A stretch of 64,000 nt of DNA from Lachnospiraceae bacterium (GCA_022792885.1 JAAWBX010000007.1:1-64000), one strand, 5' to 3'. Numbered from the stretch's first letter, positions 1 through 10,907 are shown. The notes: generated by a model from the sequence alone, not told the origin. Numbers and translations: made by a program.

Positions 1-30
1 ATCCTGAGCCAGGATCAAACTCTCGTGTTG
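1..30 (-). rRNA. rrs: 16S ribosomal RNA, 5' end only
   Basis: The reverse complement of positions 1-23 is the conserved bacterial 16S 5' sequence beginning AGAGTTTGATCCTGG. By comparison with other 16S genes the mature 5' end should lie about 7 nt upstream, near position 30. The rest of the operon lies outside the window to the left. Transcription is away from oriC. Confidence 0.93.
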
Positions 31-181
31 ATTTCTTGGCTTTGAACTTCCTTCTGGCTGTTCTTTTCCTTCTTTAACGTTCTTCTCTGAATTTCTCTCG
101 AATTTTCAGGGTTGGAATATACTGTTTATTTATCAAGGTGCGTTTTTTGTCGTTTCTCCTCTGTGAGGAGCGAACTTTTGT

Positions 182-210
182 ATCTTATCACTTTATTTTC
201 GATTTGTCAA
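182..210 (-). promoter_or_regulatory. rRNA operon promoter
   Basis: On the minus strand there is TTGACA (205-210), a 17-bp spacer and TAAGAT (182-187), close to the housekeeping sigma consensus. Transcription would start near 175, giving a leader of about 145 nt before the 16S gene. An upstream AT-rich stretch (211-240) could act as an UP element. The leader at 31-181 holds no gene that I can see. Confidence 0.8.
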
Positions 211-262
211 CAACTTTTTTCATTTTCTTAAAGTTTTTTCCAGATCGCTTTTGTGATAAGAA

Positions 263-350
263 CGGAGAAAGAGGGATTTGAACCCTCGCGCCGGTTGCCC
301 GACCTACACCCTTAGCAGGGGCGCCTCTTCGGCCTCTTGAGTATTTCTCC
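263..350 (-). tRNA. tRNA-Ser(GCU)
   Basis: The minus strand folds as an 88-nt class II tRNA. The acceptor stem GGAGAAA pairs with TTTCTCC, the discriminator is G, the long variable arm is typical of serine, and the T arm carries GTTCAAATC. The anticodon loop CTGCTAA places GCU at 314-316, reading AGU and AGC. CCA is not encoded. It sits between its own strong promoter and the rRNA promoter, so it may be transcribed alone or together with the rRNA operon. Confidence 0.95.
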
Positions 351-382
351 ATTTTTCATACCGCCGTTCAACGGTATTGAAT

Positions 383-411
383 ATTATATCCGAAGTATTC
401 TTTGATGTCAA
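383..411 (-). promoter_or_regulatory. promoter of tRNA-Ser
   Basis: Minus-strand TTGACA (406-411), a 17-bp spacer and TATAAT (383-388) match the vegetative consensus exactly. The -10 lies about 33 bp upstream of the tRNA 5' end. Confidence 0.85.
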
Positions 412-447
412 CGATTTTTTCCTTTTTTTTCTGGCTTTTTTTCCGTA

Positions 448-1014
448 TCAATATCTTGTGTTTTCTTCATTCCGATACCTCAATATCGCCGTCTCATAAA
501 GGTTATTTCCCTCCGAATCGATCACTACGATTGCCGGAAAATCTTCCACTTCCAATCTCCGAACCGCTTCAGTCCCAAGATCTTCGTAAGCAATTACCTC
601 GGATTTTTTGATTTTCTGAGAGAGCAGAGCGCCGGCGCCCCCGATTGCAGCCAGATAAACCGCTTTGTTTTTTTGAATTGCTTCCACTACCTGTTCGCTT
701 CTTTTTCCTTTTCCTATCATAACCCTTAATCCCAGGTCCAGCAAAGCCGGTGTATATTTATCCATTCGACTTGCTGTTGTAGGACCGGCAGAACCAACGG
801 GACGTCCTTCTCTGGCCGGAGAAGGGCCCATATAATAAATGCCTTCCCCGGCTATCTCCATCGGTAAGGGTTCCCCTTTTTCAAGACTTTCATACATTCT
901 TTTATGCGCCGCGTCCCTGGCCGTATAAACAATTCCGGTTATATAAACCAAATCCCCGGCTTTTAAAGAAACGGCTTCTTCCTTTGTCATTGGTATTTTT
1001 ATTTTTCGATTCAC
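448..1014 (-). CDS. fumB: class I fumarate hydratase, beta subunit
   Basis: This 188-residue protein is the C-terminal half (Fe-S hydro-lyase beta domain) of two-subunit, oxygen-sensitive fumarase / L-tartrate dehydratase. The family motifs YYMGPSPA (about 61-68), VGSAGPTTASRMD (about 73-85) and the GGAGAL segment (about 125-130) are present. With the alpha subunit it interconverts fumarate and malate in the cytoplasm. It lies 36 bp downstream of the alpha gene in the same direction, so the two form an operon. Class I fumarase and tartrate dehydratase are hard to separate by sequence; fumarase is the more likely activity in an anaerobe. I use the symbol for the beta subunit, not for E. coli FumB. 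Confidence 0.88.
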   Translation of the reverse strand: MNRKIKIPMTKEEAVSLKAGDLVYITGIVYTARDAAHKRMYESLEKGEPLPMEIAGEGIYYMGPSPAREGRPVGSAGPTTASRMDKYTPALLDLGLRVMIGKGKRSEQVVEAIQKNKAVYLAAIGGAGALLSQKIKKSEVIAYEDLGTEAVRRLEVEDFPAIVVIDSEGNNLYETAILRYRNEENTRY

Positions 1015-1050
1015 TTTTTATTCTCCTGTTGACCGTTTTCCGTAATTTTG

Positions 1051-1896
1051 TCAAAGATTTCTCACCGCATGACGATTCACGTGACAGCAAATGTTGACGG
1101 CTACCGGCATACCGGCAATATGTGTAGGATAGGTTTCTATATTTACCGCGAGAGCGGTAATGCGACCGCCCAGGCCGCCCGGCCCGATTCCCGTCCGGTT
1201 GATTTCTTCAAGCAGCTCTTCCTCCATTTTTTTTAGATAAGGAATCTCCGCTCTTTGTGTTAAAGGGCGGATTAAAGCTTTTTTCGCAAGCAGCGCGCAT
1301 TTTTCAAAGGTCCCGCCGATTCCTACGCCGACTACCATCGGCGGGCAGGCATTAGGACCCGCCTCCCTTACCGCTTCCAAAACGGCTTTTTTTGCGCCTT
1401 CATAACCTTCCGCCGGCTTCAACATGAAAATGCGGCTCATATTTTCGCTTCCAAACCCTTTGGGGGCAACCGTAATTTTCATCTGATCTCCGGGTATGAG
1501 ATTATAGTGAATTACCGCCGGTGTGTTATCGTTGGTATTGATTCTCTCCTTTATCGGATCCTTCACCACGGATTTGCGGAGATACCCTTCCGTATATCCC
1601 TGACGGACGCCTTCCTGAATCAAATCCGTCAGATATCCACCTTCTACCCGGATTTCCTGTCCCATATCCACAAAAACCACAGCCATTCCGGTATCCTGAC
1701 AAATCGGTATCCGTTCTTCTTTTGCAATCTTCAGATTTTCCCGAAGTTGTTCAAGAATCTGCCGTCCCAAAACAGATTCCTCCTGTTCTCTTACTTTATC
1801 GATTTTTTCACACATATCGGGCGTCAGTTCATAATTTGCCTCTATACACAGATCCCGTACGCTCTGAATAATATCTTCACCGTAAATAACCCGCAT
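1051..1896 (-). CDS. fumA: class I fumarate hydratase, alpha subunit
   Basis: This 281-residue protein is the N-terminal, iron-sulfur-cluster-carrying half of two-subunit class I fumarase. Candidate cluster cysteines are in PICQDTG, in NACPPMVVGVGIGG and in FEKCALLAKKAL, all typical of the family. The frame is open 15 codons further upstream, but I chose the ATG at 1896 because AAAGGA lies 6 nt before it and the family N-terminus fits. A terminator hairpin (1912-1950) lies just upstream, between gyrA and this gene, so the source of fum transcription is unclear (read-through or an unseen promoter). Confidence 0.88.
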   Translation of the reverse strand: MRVIYGEDIIQSVRDLCIEANYELTPDMCEKIDKVREQEESVLGRQILEQLRENLKIAKEERIPICQDTGMAVVFVDMGQEIRVEGGYLTDLIQEGVRQGYTEGYLRKSVVKDPIKERINTNDNTPAVIHYNLIPGDQMKITVAPKGFGSENMSRIFMLKPAEGYEGAKKAVLEAVREAGPNACPPMVVGVGIGGTFEKCALLAKKALIRPLTQRAEIPYLKKMEEELLEEINRTGIGPGGLGGRITALAVNIETYPTHIAGMPVAVNICCHVNRHAVRNL

Positions 1897-1911
1897 CTTT
1901 TTTCCTTTCAT

Positions 1912-1950
1912 AAAAAAGGAAGTCTCCGCCAAAGCAAACACTTCCTTTTT
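1912..1950 (-). terminator. terminator after gyrB-gyrA
   Basis: Arms AAAAAGGAAGT and ACTTCCTTTTT form an 11-bp stem around a 16-nt loop. Read on the minus strand, the stem ends in a run of T residues about 17 bp after the gyrA stop codon. It ends directly before the fumA ribosome site. Confidence 0.75.
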
Positions 1951-1966
1951 CGTTTTTAATCAGAAA

Positions 1967-4462
1967 TTACAAATTTAAGGATAACTGCTCGTCGTCTTTT
2001 TTCTCGCTTACATCCGGATTTTCCCTTACTTTAGCAAAACTTGCCACCGTAATATCCTTTTCGCTGTCCACTTGAATCAGCTTTACGCCGGAAGTAATTC
2101 GTCCCAGAGTAGAGATTCCGTCCACATTCAGGCGAATCACAATTCCTTCCGTCGTAATGATAAGAATTTCCTGGTTGTCATTAACCGCTTTCGCTCCTAT
2201 AATATTTCCGGTCTTCTCATTGATCTTATAACATTTGACGCCTTTACCGCCGCGATTCTGAGGAGTAAATTCTTCCATCAGAGTTTTTTTACCCATTCCT
2301 TTTTCCGAAACGATCAAAAGCGCGTTCCCCTGGGTATGAAGCTGCATGCCGACGACTTTATCTTCTTCACTTAATTTCATGCCGACCACACCCATAGAGG
2401 TACGGCCGGTAGGACGCACGTCCGTCTCATGGAAACGAATACATTGTCCCTGCTCCGTTACCATCAGAACGTCTTTGGTATTATCCGTCGACTTTACTTC
2501 GATCAATTCGTCTCCGTCCCGGAGAATAATCGCCTGAAGACCCGACTTTCGAATATTTTCATATTCACTCAGGGAAGTTTTCTTCACCATACCGCTTCGG
2601 GTGGCCATAAACAAATATTTGTTCTTATCATAGGACTTAATCGGAATAATCGCGGTTACTTTCTCCCCCGGCCCCAGCTGAATCAGATTGACGATCGCCG
2701 TCCCGCGAGACACTCGGCTTCCTTCCGGAATCTCGAAAGTTTTTAAACGGTACACTTTTCCTTTATTCGTAAAGAATAAAATATAATGATGAGTCGTCGT
2801 CATTAAAAGATCCGCGATAAAATCTTCTTCTATCGTCTGCATTCCTTTGATGCCCTTACCGCCCCGGTGCTGACTTTTGAAATTGCTCTCGGACATTCTT
2901 TTAATGTAACCTAAATTAGTCATGGCAATAATCGTATTCTCGTTCGCGATCAGGTCTTCTACCGTCATTTCTCCTTCATCCTGCCCGATCACCGTCCTGC
3001 GATCATCTCCATATTTTGCCGAAATAATCAGAATTTCTTCTTTTATCACGGTAAGAAGCTTCTTTTCATCCGCTAAGATAGATTTCAATTCCGCAATTCT
3101 TTCTTTCAATTCCGCGTACTCTGCTTCAAGCTTTTCTCTTTCCAGACCGGTCAGAGCCCGAATTCTCATATCTACGATCGCCTGAGACTGAGGATCGCTT
3201 AAAAGAAATCTCTCCATCAGCCGGCTCTTCGCTTCCTGCGTTGTACGGGAAGAACGAACGATCTGAATCACTTCGTCAATGTTGTCCAGAGCAACCAGCA
3301 ATCCCTCCAAAATATGAGCCCGTTCTTCCGCTTTATTCAGTTCGTACCGTGTCCTTCTCGTTACGACTTCTTCCTGATGAGCCAGATAATACTTCAGCAT
3401 ATCCAGAAGATTCAATACTCTCGGCTGCCGATTCACCAAAGCAAGCATAATCACACCGAACGTATCCTGTAGCTGAGTATGTTTATACAGTTGATTTAAA
3501 ACGATATTCGGATTCACGTCCCGGCGAAGTTCAATGCAAATACGCATGCCGCTTCGATCCGATTCGTCCCGCAAATCCGTAATTCCGTCCACCTTTTTTT
3601 CTCTTACCAGCTCCGCGATTTTTTCAATCAGCCTGGCCTTATTTACCATATAAGGAATTTCCGTTACAAGAATCCGGTTCTTCCCATTGCTCATAGGTTC
3701 AATATTGGCCACGGCGCTTACCCGGATCTTGCCCCGTCCGGTACGATAAGCTTCCTCAATACCTCTTCTTCCAAGAATAACGCCGCCCGTCGGAAAATCA
3801 GGACCCTTCATAATCGACATAATTTCCTCAATGTCGGTATCTCTGTCTTCCAGAACGCGATTGTCTATGATTTTCACCACCGCGTCAATGGCCTCTCTTA
3901 AATTATGAGGAGGGATATTGGTCGCCATACCTACCGCAATACCGGAGGTGCCATTCACCAAAAGATTCGGATAGCGGGCCGGAAGTACATCCGGTTCTTT
4001 TTCCGTCTCATCAAAGTTCGGACTGAAATTAACGGTATCTTTATTGATATCCGCCAACATTTCCATTGAAATTTTACTCAATCTGGCTTCCGTATAACGC
4101 ATGGCAGCCGCGCCGTCTCCGTCCACGGAACCGAAATTCCCGTGTCCGTCAACCAGAGGATAACGGGTGGCAAAATCCTGCGCCAGTTTTACCAACGCTT
4201 CATAAATCGAACTGTCGCCGTGAGGGTGATATTTACCCATGGTATCGCCGACGATACGGGCGCATTTCCTGTGCGGTTTATCAGGTCCGTTATTCAGTTC
4301 GATCATAGAATATAAGATTCTTCTCTGAACCGGCTTTAAACCATCCCTCACGTCCGGAAGAGCCCGGGAGGCAATGACACTCATGGCATAACTGATATAA
4401 GATTCTTCCATGGTCTTTTTTAAGTCCACTTCATGAATTTTATCGAAAATGTTCTCGTCCAT
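1967..4462 (-). CDS. gyrA: DNA gyrase subunit A
   Basis: This 831-residue protein is the DNA-cleaving subunit of gyrase, which puts negative supercoils into DNA as an A2B2 complex. The catalytic tyrosine is Tyr123 in [10 protein letters not shown]. The quinolone region [13 protein letters not shown] keeps Ser84 and Glu88, so no classic resistance change is visible. The C-terminal beta-pinwheel carries the GyrA box as QHRGGKG (consensus QRRGGKG), with a second NRGGKG copy later, and ends in an acidic tail. The start has GGAGGAAGGAAAA upstream. It follows gyrB by 29 bp and is the last gene of the dnaA-side run before the terminator. Confidence 0.97.
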   Translation of the reverse strand: MDENIFDKIHEVDLKKTMEESYISYAMSVIASRALPDVRDGLKPVQRRILYSMIELNNGPDKPHRKCARIVGDTMGKYHPHGDSSIYEALVKLAQDFATRYPLVDGHGNFGSVDGDGAAAMRYTEARLSKISMEMLADINKDTVNFSPNFDETEKEPDVLPARYPNLLVNGTSGIAVGMATNIPPHNLREAIDAVVKIIDNRVLEDRDTDIEEIMSIMKGPDFPTGGVILGRRGIEEAYRTGRGKIRVSAVANIEPMSNGKNRILVTEIPYMVNKARLIEKIAELVREKKVDGITDLRDESDRSGMRICIELRRDVNPNIVLNQLYKHTQLQDTFGVIMLALVNRQPRVLNLLDMLKYYLAHQEEVVTRRTRYELNKAEERAHILEGLLVALDNIDEVIQIVRSSRTTQEAKSRLMERFLLSDPQSQAIVDMRIRALTGLEREKLEAEYAELKERIAELKSILADEKKLLTVIKEEILIISAKYGDDRRTVIGQDEGEMTVEDLIANENTIIAMTNLGYIKRMSESNFKSQHRGGKGIKGMQTIEEDFIADLLMTTTHHYILFFTNKGKVYRLKTFEIPEGSRVSRGTAIVNLIQLGPGEKVTAIIPIKSYDKNKYLFMATRSGMVKKTSLSEYENIRKSGLQAIILRDGDELIEVKSTDNTKDVLMVTEQGQCIRFHETDVRPTGRTSMGVVGMKLSEEDKVVGMQLHTQGNALLIVSEKGMGKKTLMEEFTPQNRGGKGVKCYKINEKTGNIIGAKAVNDNQEILIITTEGIVIRLNVDGISTLGRITSGVKLIQVDSEKDITVASFAKVRENPDVSEKKDDEQLSLNL

Positions 4463-4491
4463 TTTTCCTTCCTCCGATATTTCTTCTTAAA

Positions 4492-6411
<1,920 letters not shown>

Positions 6412-6416
6412 CTACT

Positions 6417-7502
6417 CTAATTCTCACTCACAACCGTTCCCTCTGCTACCCGAAATATTTTATCTATCTGGAATCTGTTGTTAACAAAATCATCCAGACC
6501 TGTACAAGTAATCAATGTCTGAATATCTTTGATACTGTTCAGCAGATGATTCTGCCGGCTTCTGTCCAATTCGGACAATACATCATCCAGCAAAAGAACC
6601 GGCGTATCTTTTATGATTTCTTTTACCAGTTCGATCTCTGCCAGTTTCAAAGAAAGAGCCGCTGTGCGCTGCTGTCCCTGCGAACCGAAACGACGAATAT
6701 CCACGTTATTAACATAAAATTTTATATCATCTCTGTGTGGCCCTGTCAAGGATATTTTCTGTCTCTGTTCCCGTTCTTCATTTAACACAAGTTCTTCCGC
6801 AAATTTTTCTTCCGTTACATTCGGTTCATATTCCATCTGAATCTTTTCCAATTTTCCCGTCAAATTTCCATGAATTTCCACCAATATCTCATTTAATTTT
6901 TTTATGAACACCTTTCTTCTCCGAATAACGGAGGATCCATAATGAATCAACTGCCGGTTCCAAACCGGAAGCGTATCTTTCCAATCCGGACGAAAAACCA
7001 GATCCCTTAACAACTGATTCTTCTGCGCCAAAACTTTATTATAGTGAACCAGGTCGGAGGTATAAAGACTATCTAATTGACATAATTCCATATCCACAAA
7101 ACGGCGTCTCTCACCCGGACCGTTTTTAATGATATTCAAATCTTCCGGAGAAAAAAATACAACGTTAACGTTTCCAAAAAGTTCACTGGATTTTTTTAAA
7201 GGAATCCCGTTGAAAGCAATACCTTTTGTCTTATTCTTTTTCAAATGCATATCAATGCGGTCTTCCAGGCCGTTCTTCTCCACCACGCATTTGATATGAG
7301 ATTCTTCCTCGCCGAACTCAATAATCTCCCTGTCCTTGCTGCCCCGGTGAGATCTGGTCACACTGCAAATATAAATGGCCTCCAGCACGTTGGTTTTTCC
7401 CTGCGCATTATTGCCATAAAGAATATTGGTTCCCCGGTCAAACGTCATTTGAAGGTTGTCGTAATTCCGGTAGCATTTTAATTCCAGTTTTTTAATAAAC
7501 AT
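6417..7502 (-). CDS. recF: DNA replication and repair protein RecF
   Basis: This SMC-like ATPase (361 residues) loads RecA at single-strand gaps with RecO and RecR. Walker A is NNAQGKTN near the N-terminus, the ABC-type signature is FGSQGQQRTAALSLKLAE, and Walker B is PVLLLDDVLSELD. A GTG three codons upstream (7511) is also in frame. I prefer the ATG at 7502, giving the N-terminus MFIKKLELK that matches the family, although the ribosome site (GGTGG) is weak for both. It sits between yaaA and gyrB. Confidence 0.95.
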   Translation of the reverse strand: MFIKKLELKCYRNYDNLQMTFDRGTNILYGNNAQGKTNVLEAIYICSVTRSHRGSKDREIIEFGEEESHIKCVVEKNGLEDRIDMHLKKNKTKGIAFNGIPLKKSSELFGNVNVVFFSPEDLNIIKNGPGERRRFVDMELCQLDSLYTSDLVHYNKVLAQKNQLLRDLVFRPDWKDTLPVWNRQLIHYGSSVIRRRKVFIKKLNEILVEIHGNLTGKLEKIQMEYEPNVTEEKFAEELVLNEEREQRQKISLTGPHRDDIKFYVNNVDIRRFGSQGQQRTAALSLKLAEIELVKEIIKDTPVLLLDDVLSELDRSRQNHLLNSIKDIQTLITCTGLDDFVNNRFQIDKIFRVAEGTVVSEN

Positions 7503-7522
7503 AACAGCCACCGTTTCTTGCT

Positions 7523-7729
7523 TTATTTAAGAAGAATTTCCTCATCGGAAAAAGAAACTTTATCCCCCGGATAAAGTTTTTTACCACGCATGGTACAGGC
7601 TTCCCCATTGACCAAAACCTGGCCGGCCAATATTTTTTCTTTGGCTTCGGCGCCGGATTCCACCAGATGAACCGCTTTTAAGAGCTGTCCCAATTTGATA
7701 AAATCATCTTTTAAGTTAAATGACCGCAC
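7523..7729 (-). CDS. yaaA: S4-domain RNA-binding protein YaaA
   Basis: This 68-residue protein consists of one S4 RNA-binding domain; the core runs from LGQLLKAVHLVESGAEAK to VNGEACTMRGKKLYPGDKV. Its position between dnaN and recF is conserved in Bacillota, where the homologue has been linked to ribosome or RNA binding; the exact role is not known. The start is GTG with AAGGAG at good spacing. It begins 10 bp after dnaN. Confidence 0.88.
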   Translation of the reverse strand: MRSFNLKDDFIKLGQLLKAVHLVESGAEAKEKILAGQVLVNGEACTMRGKKLYPGDKVSFSDEEILLK

Positions 7730-7739
7730 AATACTCTCC

Positions 7740-8852
7740 TTAATTCCTTACCGCCGTAAAGTTTACCGGTAAAATCAGATAAATGTAATTTTCCTCGTCA
7801 TCACGAATGAAACAGGGCGCCTTGGAATTGATCATGTACAAGGTTACTTCCTCATCATCAATGACCCGAAGGGCGTCCATTAAAAACCTCGGGTTAAAAC
7901 CAATCATAATATCCTGACCGGTCTTATTGATCTGAATTTCTTCTTTCATGGAGCCGATCGAAGAATTCATGGAAAGTTCCATCTCCGCGTCTTTTATGTT
8001 AAGGATAATCGGTTTTTTATCATTTTCTCTGACCAGCAAAATAGAACGCTCAATACATTCCAGAAAATCTTTTTTATTCAAAACGATTTTTGTCTCATAA
8101 TCGTTCGAAAGCATCTGATCTACCTTGAAATATTCGCCTTCGATCAAACGTGAAACTACCATAGTATGATCAAATTCAAACAAAATGTGGTTATGGCTAA
8201 AGAAAATCGTAACCTCTTTATCTTTGTCACCGGAAAGAATCTTGCTTACTTCATTGAGCGTCTTACCGGGAACCACCACTTTTTCATTCTCAAATTCTTC
8301 TTTCATCTCGATCTGACGAATGGAAATACGATGGCCGTCCAGAGAAGTTACTTTTAACTGATTTCCTGTTACCTGGAATAATTCCCCGCTCATCATTTTA
8401 TTGGAATCGTTCGGAGCGATTGAAAAAATCGTCTGACGAATCATTTCTTTTAAGGTAAACTGCGAAATACTGATATATTTTTCTTTGTCGATCTGAGGCA
8501 AACCGGAAAATTCTTCTCCGTTTTTCCCGGATATGTTAAAAAGAGATTTCTCGCAGCGGATAGTTACATTGTAATTTTCATCGGACGCCAAAGTAACCTT
8601 ACTGTCGGGAAGCTTTCGAATGATTTCCGAGAAAAGTTTAGCGTCTATGGCGATTTTACCCGTTTCAAAAATCGAACCCGTCACGATTGTTTCAATTCCA
8701 AGCTCCATGTCGTTTCCGACCAGATGAATCTCTTGGGAAGAGGCGTCGATCAGGATACATTCCAATATGGACATGGTCGTTTTGGAGGGAACTGCCTTTA
8801 ATACAATATTGATCGCGTTCAGAAGATCGGATTTTTCAAAGATTAACTTCAT
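7740..8852 (-). CDS. dnaN: DNA polymerase III beta subunit (sliding clamp)
   Basis: This 370-residue protein forms the ring-shaped clamp that tethers the replicative polymerase to DNA and docks many partner proteins. The N-terminus MKLIFEKSDLLNAINIV and the C-terminus MINSKAPCFIRDDEENYIYLILPV are typical. The frame is open upstream, but family length and the AAAGGAG located 11 nt before position 8852 set the start there. The upstream open stretch overlaps the DnaA boxes of oriC and is not coding. It lies 251 bp downstream of dnaA, with half of the origin in between. Confidence 0.95.
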   Translation of the reverse strand: MKLIFEKSDLLNAINIVLKAVPSKTTMSILECILIDASSQEIHLVGNDMELGIETIVTGSIFETGKIAIDAKLFSEIIRKLPDSKVTLASDENYNVTIRCEKSLFNISGKNGEEFSGLPQIDKEKYISISQFTLKEMIRQTIFSIAPNDSNKMMSGELFQVTGNQLKVTSLDGHRISIRQIEMKEEFENEKVVVPGKTLNEVSKILSGDKDKEVTIFFSHNHILFEFDHTMVVSRLIEGEYFKVDQMLSNDYETKIVLNKKDFLECIERSILLVRENDKKPIILNIKDAEMELSMNSSIGSMKEEIQINKTGQDIMIGFNPRFLMDALRVIDDEEVTLYMINSKAPCFIRDDEENYIYLILPVNFTAVRN

Positions 8853-9103
8853 GTTGTGGAAAACTCCTTTCATAGATGAGATAGATAATGGTATATATGA
8901 TTTCGTCGTAATCGTAGTAGAGGTTGTGAATTTGTGGAAAATCGGTAAAACCCTTTGCTTTAAGGGATTCCCAGCTCTGGAAAACCTTGTGGACAATCCG
9001 TCAGGTTCAAGTGGAGAACCGGATACTTATCCACAGAGGAAAAGAAAAGTAAAAATTTTTCTCTTTATCCACATGAGATTCACAGATGTTTGTGGACAGG
9101 GAA
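8853..9103. other. oriC, dnaA-dnaN part, with DnaA boxes and a likely unwinding element
   Basis: There are two perfect DnaA boxes TTATCCACA at 9027-9035 and 9065-9073, and weaker boxes TGTGGACAA (8988-8996), TGTGGAAAA (8933-8941) and TGTGAATTT (8925-8933). Read on the minus strand, the last two abut a short C-rich step, a trinucleotide series CTA-CTA-CGA-TTA-CGA-CGA (8901-8919), and then an AT-rich stretch to dnaN. This is the layout of the Bacillus basal unwinding system (DnaA boxes, DnaA-trio, unwinding element). The boxes are seen directly; the function is inferred from that similarity. Confidence 0.8.
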
Positions 9104-10483
9104 TCAGTAGGGATTAATCTTTTTTTTCAATACTTCCATTGTGTTCTGGAGTGTTTCATTACGTTCCAGTTCTTTTGATATTTTTTCAATGCCGTGGAGG
9201 ATGGTGGTATGATCTTTATTGCCAAGGAATTTTCCGATGCCGTCCAGAGTGGTGGAAGTCATGTGACGGCAGAGGTACATGGTGATCTGGCGGGGAAGAA
9301 CGATTTCTTTGTTTCTTTTGGAAGACATGATATCGGCTGGTGTAACGTGAAAATGATCGGATACGATATCGATGACCAGGTTCGGGGTGATCTCGCGTTT
9401 CTGGTTGGGCGTTATCATGTCTTTTAAGGATTCTTCTGCCAGTTCGATCGTAATCTCACGTTTATCCAGCTTGGAAGCAGCCACTACGCGGGTCAGGGCT
9501 CCTTCCAGTTCACGGATGTTGGATTTGATGTTGGTGGCAATATATTTGATAACTTCATTATCGATGTTGTAGCCTTCAATATCTTCCTTTTTTCGGAGAA
9601 TGGCCATTCGCGTTTCATAATCGGGTGATTGGATATCTACCGTGAGCCCCCATTCAAAACGGGAGACAAGGCGGTCCTCCAAGGTCTCAAATTCTTTTGG
9701 AGGCCGGTCGCTGGAGATGATGATCTGTTTTTTGGCGTCATGTAGTGTGTTAAATGTGTGGAAAAATTCTTCTTGGGTACTTTCTTTTCCTATAATAAAT
9801 TGAATATCATCGATGAGAAGTACGTCGATATTTCGATATTTTTCGCGAAATTCCGTCGTGGAAATATTATTTTTAAGACGAATGGCATCGATCAGCTCAT
9901 TCATGAAGATTTCGGAGGCCACATACATAACCTTTTTTTTCGGATTGTTTTTTAAAATAAAGTTGCCGATCGCGTGCATCAGGTGAGTTTTTCCCAGTCC
10001 TACTCCGCCGTAAATGAACAGAGGATTATAGATTTCTCCGGGGCTTTCCGCTACGGCCAGGGAAGCGGCATGAGCCATTTTGTTATTGGAGCCTACGACA
10101 AAGGAATCGAAGGTATGCTTTTCAATCAGGTTGGACGCCTTTATAATAGAAGAAAGACTGTTTGTGCGGGGAGTCGGAATCGAGGTTTCTTTTTCGGAGG
10201 GAGAATCTTCTTTCATGTCCTTCGGCAGCACAAATTCAATCTCACAGGAAAATCCGGTTACTTCCTCAATGAAAAGCTGTAAGAGAAATTTGTATTTTTT
10301 TTCAATATAAGAAACGCCGAGTTGTTCTTCGGATACGAGGATGATCACTTTGTGTTCGTTTTCCTTTACATCGACCACCTGCAGAGGAAGCAGCCAGGTG
10401 CGAAAAGAGACGTCGGATATTTCGTGTTCTTCTTTGAGGGCCTGCAGGATTTCTTCCCATCTGCCTTGAATTGTGGATAACAT
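9104..10483 (-). CDS. dnaA: chromosomal replication initiator DnaA
   Basis: This 459-residue AAA+ protein binds DnaA boxes and opens the origin. Domain I spans about 1-80 and a variable linker about 90-110. The AAA+ core has Walker A GGVGLGKT (159-166) and Walker B LLIDDIQF (222-229). Domain IV ends with the helix-turn-helix and the DnaA signature GKFLGNKDHTTILHGI. DnaA boxes lie on both sides of the gene, so it can repress itself as well as start replication. The promoter is at 10516-10544. The N-terminus and AGGAGAG ribosome site support the ATG at 10483. Confidence 0.97.
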   Translation of the reverse strand: MLSTIQGRWEEILQALKEEHEISDVSFRTWLLPLQVVDVKENEHKVIILVSEEQLGVSYIEKKYKFLLQLFIEEVTGFSCEIEFVLPKDMKEDSPSEKETSIPTPRTNSLSSIIKASNLIEKHTFDSFVVGSNNKMAHAASLAVAESPGEIYNPLFIYGGVGLGKTHLMHAIGNFILKNNPKKKVMYVASEIFMNELIDAIRLKNNISTTEFREKYRNIDVLLIDDIQFIIGKESTQEEFFHTFNTLHDAKKQIIISSDRPPKEFETLEDRLVSRFEWGLTVDIQSPDYETRMAILRKKEDIEGYNIDNEVIKYIATNIKSNIRELEGALTRVVAASKLDKREITIELAEESLKDMITPNQKREITPNLVIDIVSDHFHVTPADIMSSKRNKEIVLPRQITMYLCRHMTSTTLDGIGKFLGNKDHTTILHGIEKISKELERNETLQNTMEVLKKKINPY

Positions 10484-10515
10484 ACTTCACTCTCCTAAAC
10501 CCGATATATGCCTGT

Positions 10516-10544
10516 ATTGTACCTTATTTATGGGAAAAAGACAA
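10516..10544 (-). promoter_or_regulatory. dnaA promoter
   Basis: Minus-strand TTGTCT (10539-10544), a 17-bp spacer and TACAAT (10516-10521) lie 33 bp upstream of the dnaA start. The DnaA boxes begin about 25 bp upstream of the -35, which would allow repression by DnaA. Confidence 0.7.
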
Positions 10545-10660
10545 CTTGTTTTTAAAGAAAAAAACATTTTATCCACAAGTTATCCACAAAAATGTGGATA
10601 AACAATGTGGAAATGTGGATTTTGTGAATCATAGTTGATAACGGTGGATAAGTATTTTTC
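10545..10660. other. oriC, dnaA-rpmH part, DnaA box cluster
   Basis: Perfect boxes are at 10569-10577 (+), 10580-10588 (+) and 10593-10601 (-). Near-matches are TGTGGAAAT (10606-10614), TGTGGATTT (10614-10622) and GGTGGATAA (10643-10651). The first two boxes repeat with 11-bp phasing, on the same face of the helix. The sequence is very AT-rich. With the cluster between dnaA and dnaN this forms a bipartite origin, as in Bacillus. Confidence 0.85.
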
Positions 10661-10694
10661 CGGGAGGATAAGGGCAGAATCTATAAGAAAAAGC

Positions 10695-10723
10695 TTGACG
10701 GAAGCGGATATTTTCAATATAAT
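10695..10723 (+). promoter_or_regulatory. rpmH promoter
   Basis: TTGACG (10695-10700), a 17-bp spacer and TATAAT (10718-10723) lie 49 bp upstream of rpmH, just outside the DnaA box cluster. Confidence 0.8.
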
Positions 10724-10772
10724 CGATATGATGTTTTACTATGCGAAGATGTAGTAAAGGAGGTGTTTTCCA

Positions 10773-10907
10773 ATGAAGATGACGTTTCAACCCAAAAAAA
10801 GACAGAGAGCAAAAGTTCATGGTTTCAGAGCGAGAATGAGTTCTGCAGGCGGAAGGAAGGTTTTGGCTGTCAGAAGAGCGAAGGGAAGAAGAAAATTATC
10901 TGCTTAG
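10773..10907 (+). CDS. rpmH: 50S ribosomal protein L34
   Basis: This 44-residue, very basic protein begins [18 protein letters not shown] and ends RRKLSA, with the L34 core [22 protein letters not shown]. It is a component of the large ribosomal subunit. AAAGGAGG stands upstream of the ATG. It is the first gene of the rightward rpmH-rnpA-yidD-yidC-jag run that begins at the origin in most bacteria. Confidence 0.96.
   Translation: MKMTFQPKKRQRAKVHGFRARMSSAGGRKVLAVRRAKGRRKLSA

Noticed and set aside
60-100. TTCTTTAACG resembling a boxA antitermination site in the rRNA leader
   Set aside because: It is on the strand opposite to rRNA transcription, so it would not be present in the RNA.
402-611. 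Short rightward frame of 69 codons overlapping the fumarase beta gene
   Set aside because: It lies largely antisense to a certain gene and has low-complexity Phe/Leu/Ser content; no ribosome site.
10484-10772. CRISPR-like short repeats (TTATCCACA) near the origin
   Set aside because: They are DnaA boxes of variable spacing and orientation, not equal repeats with spacers.
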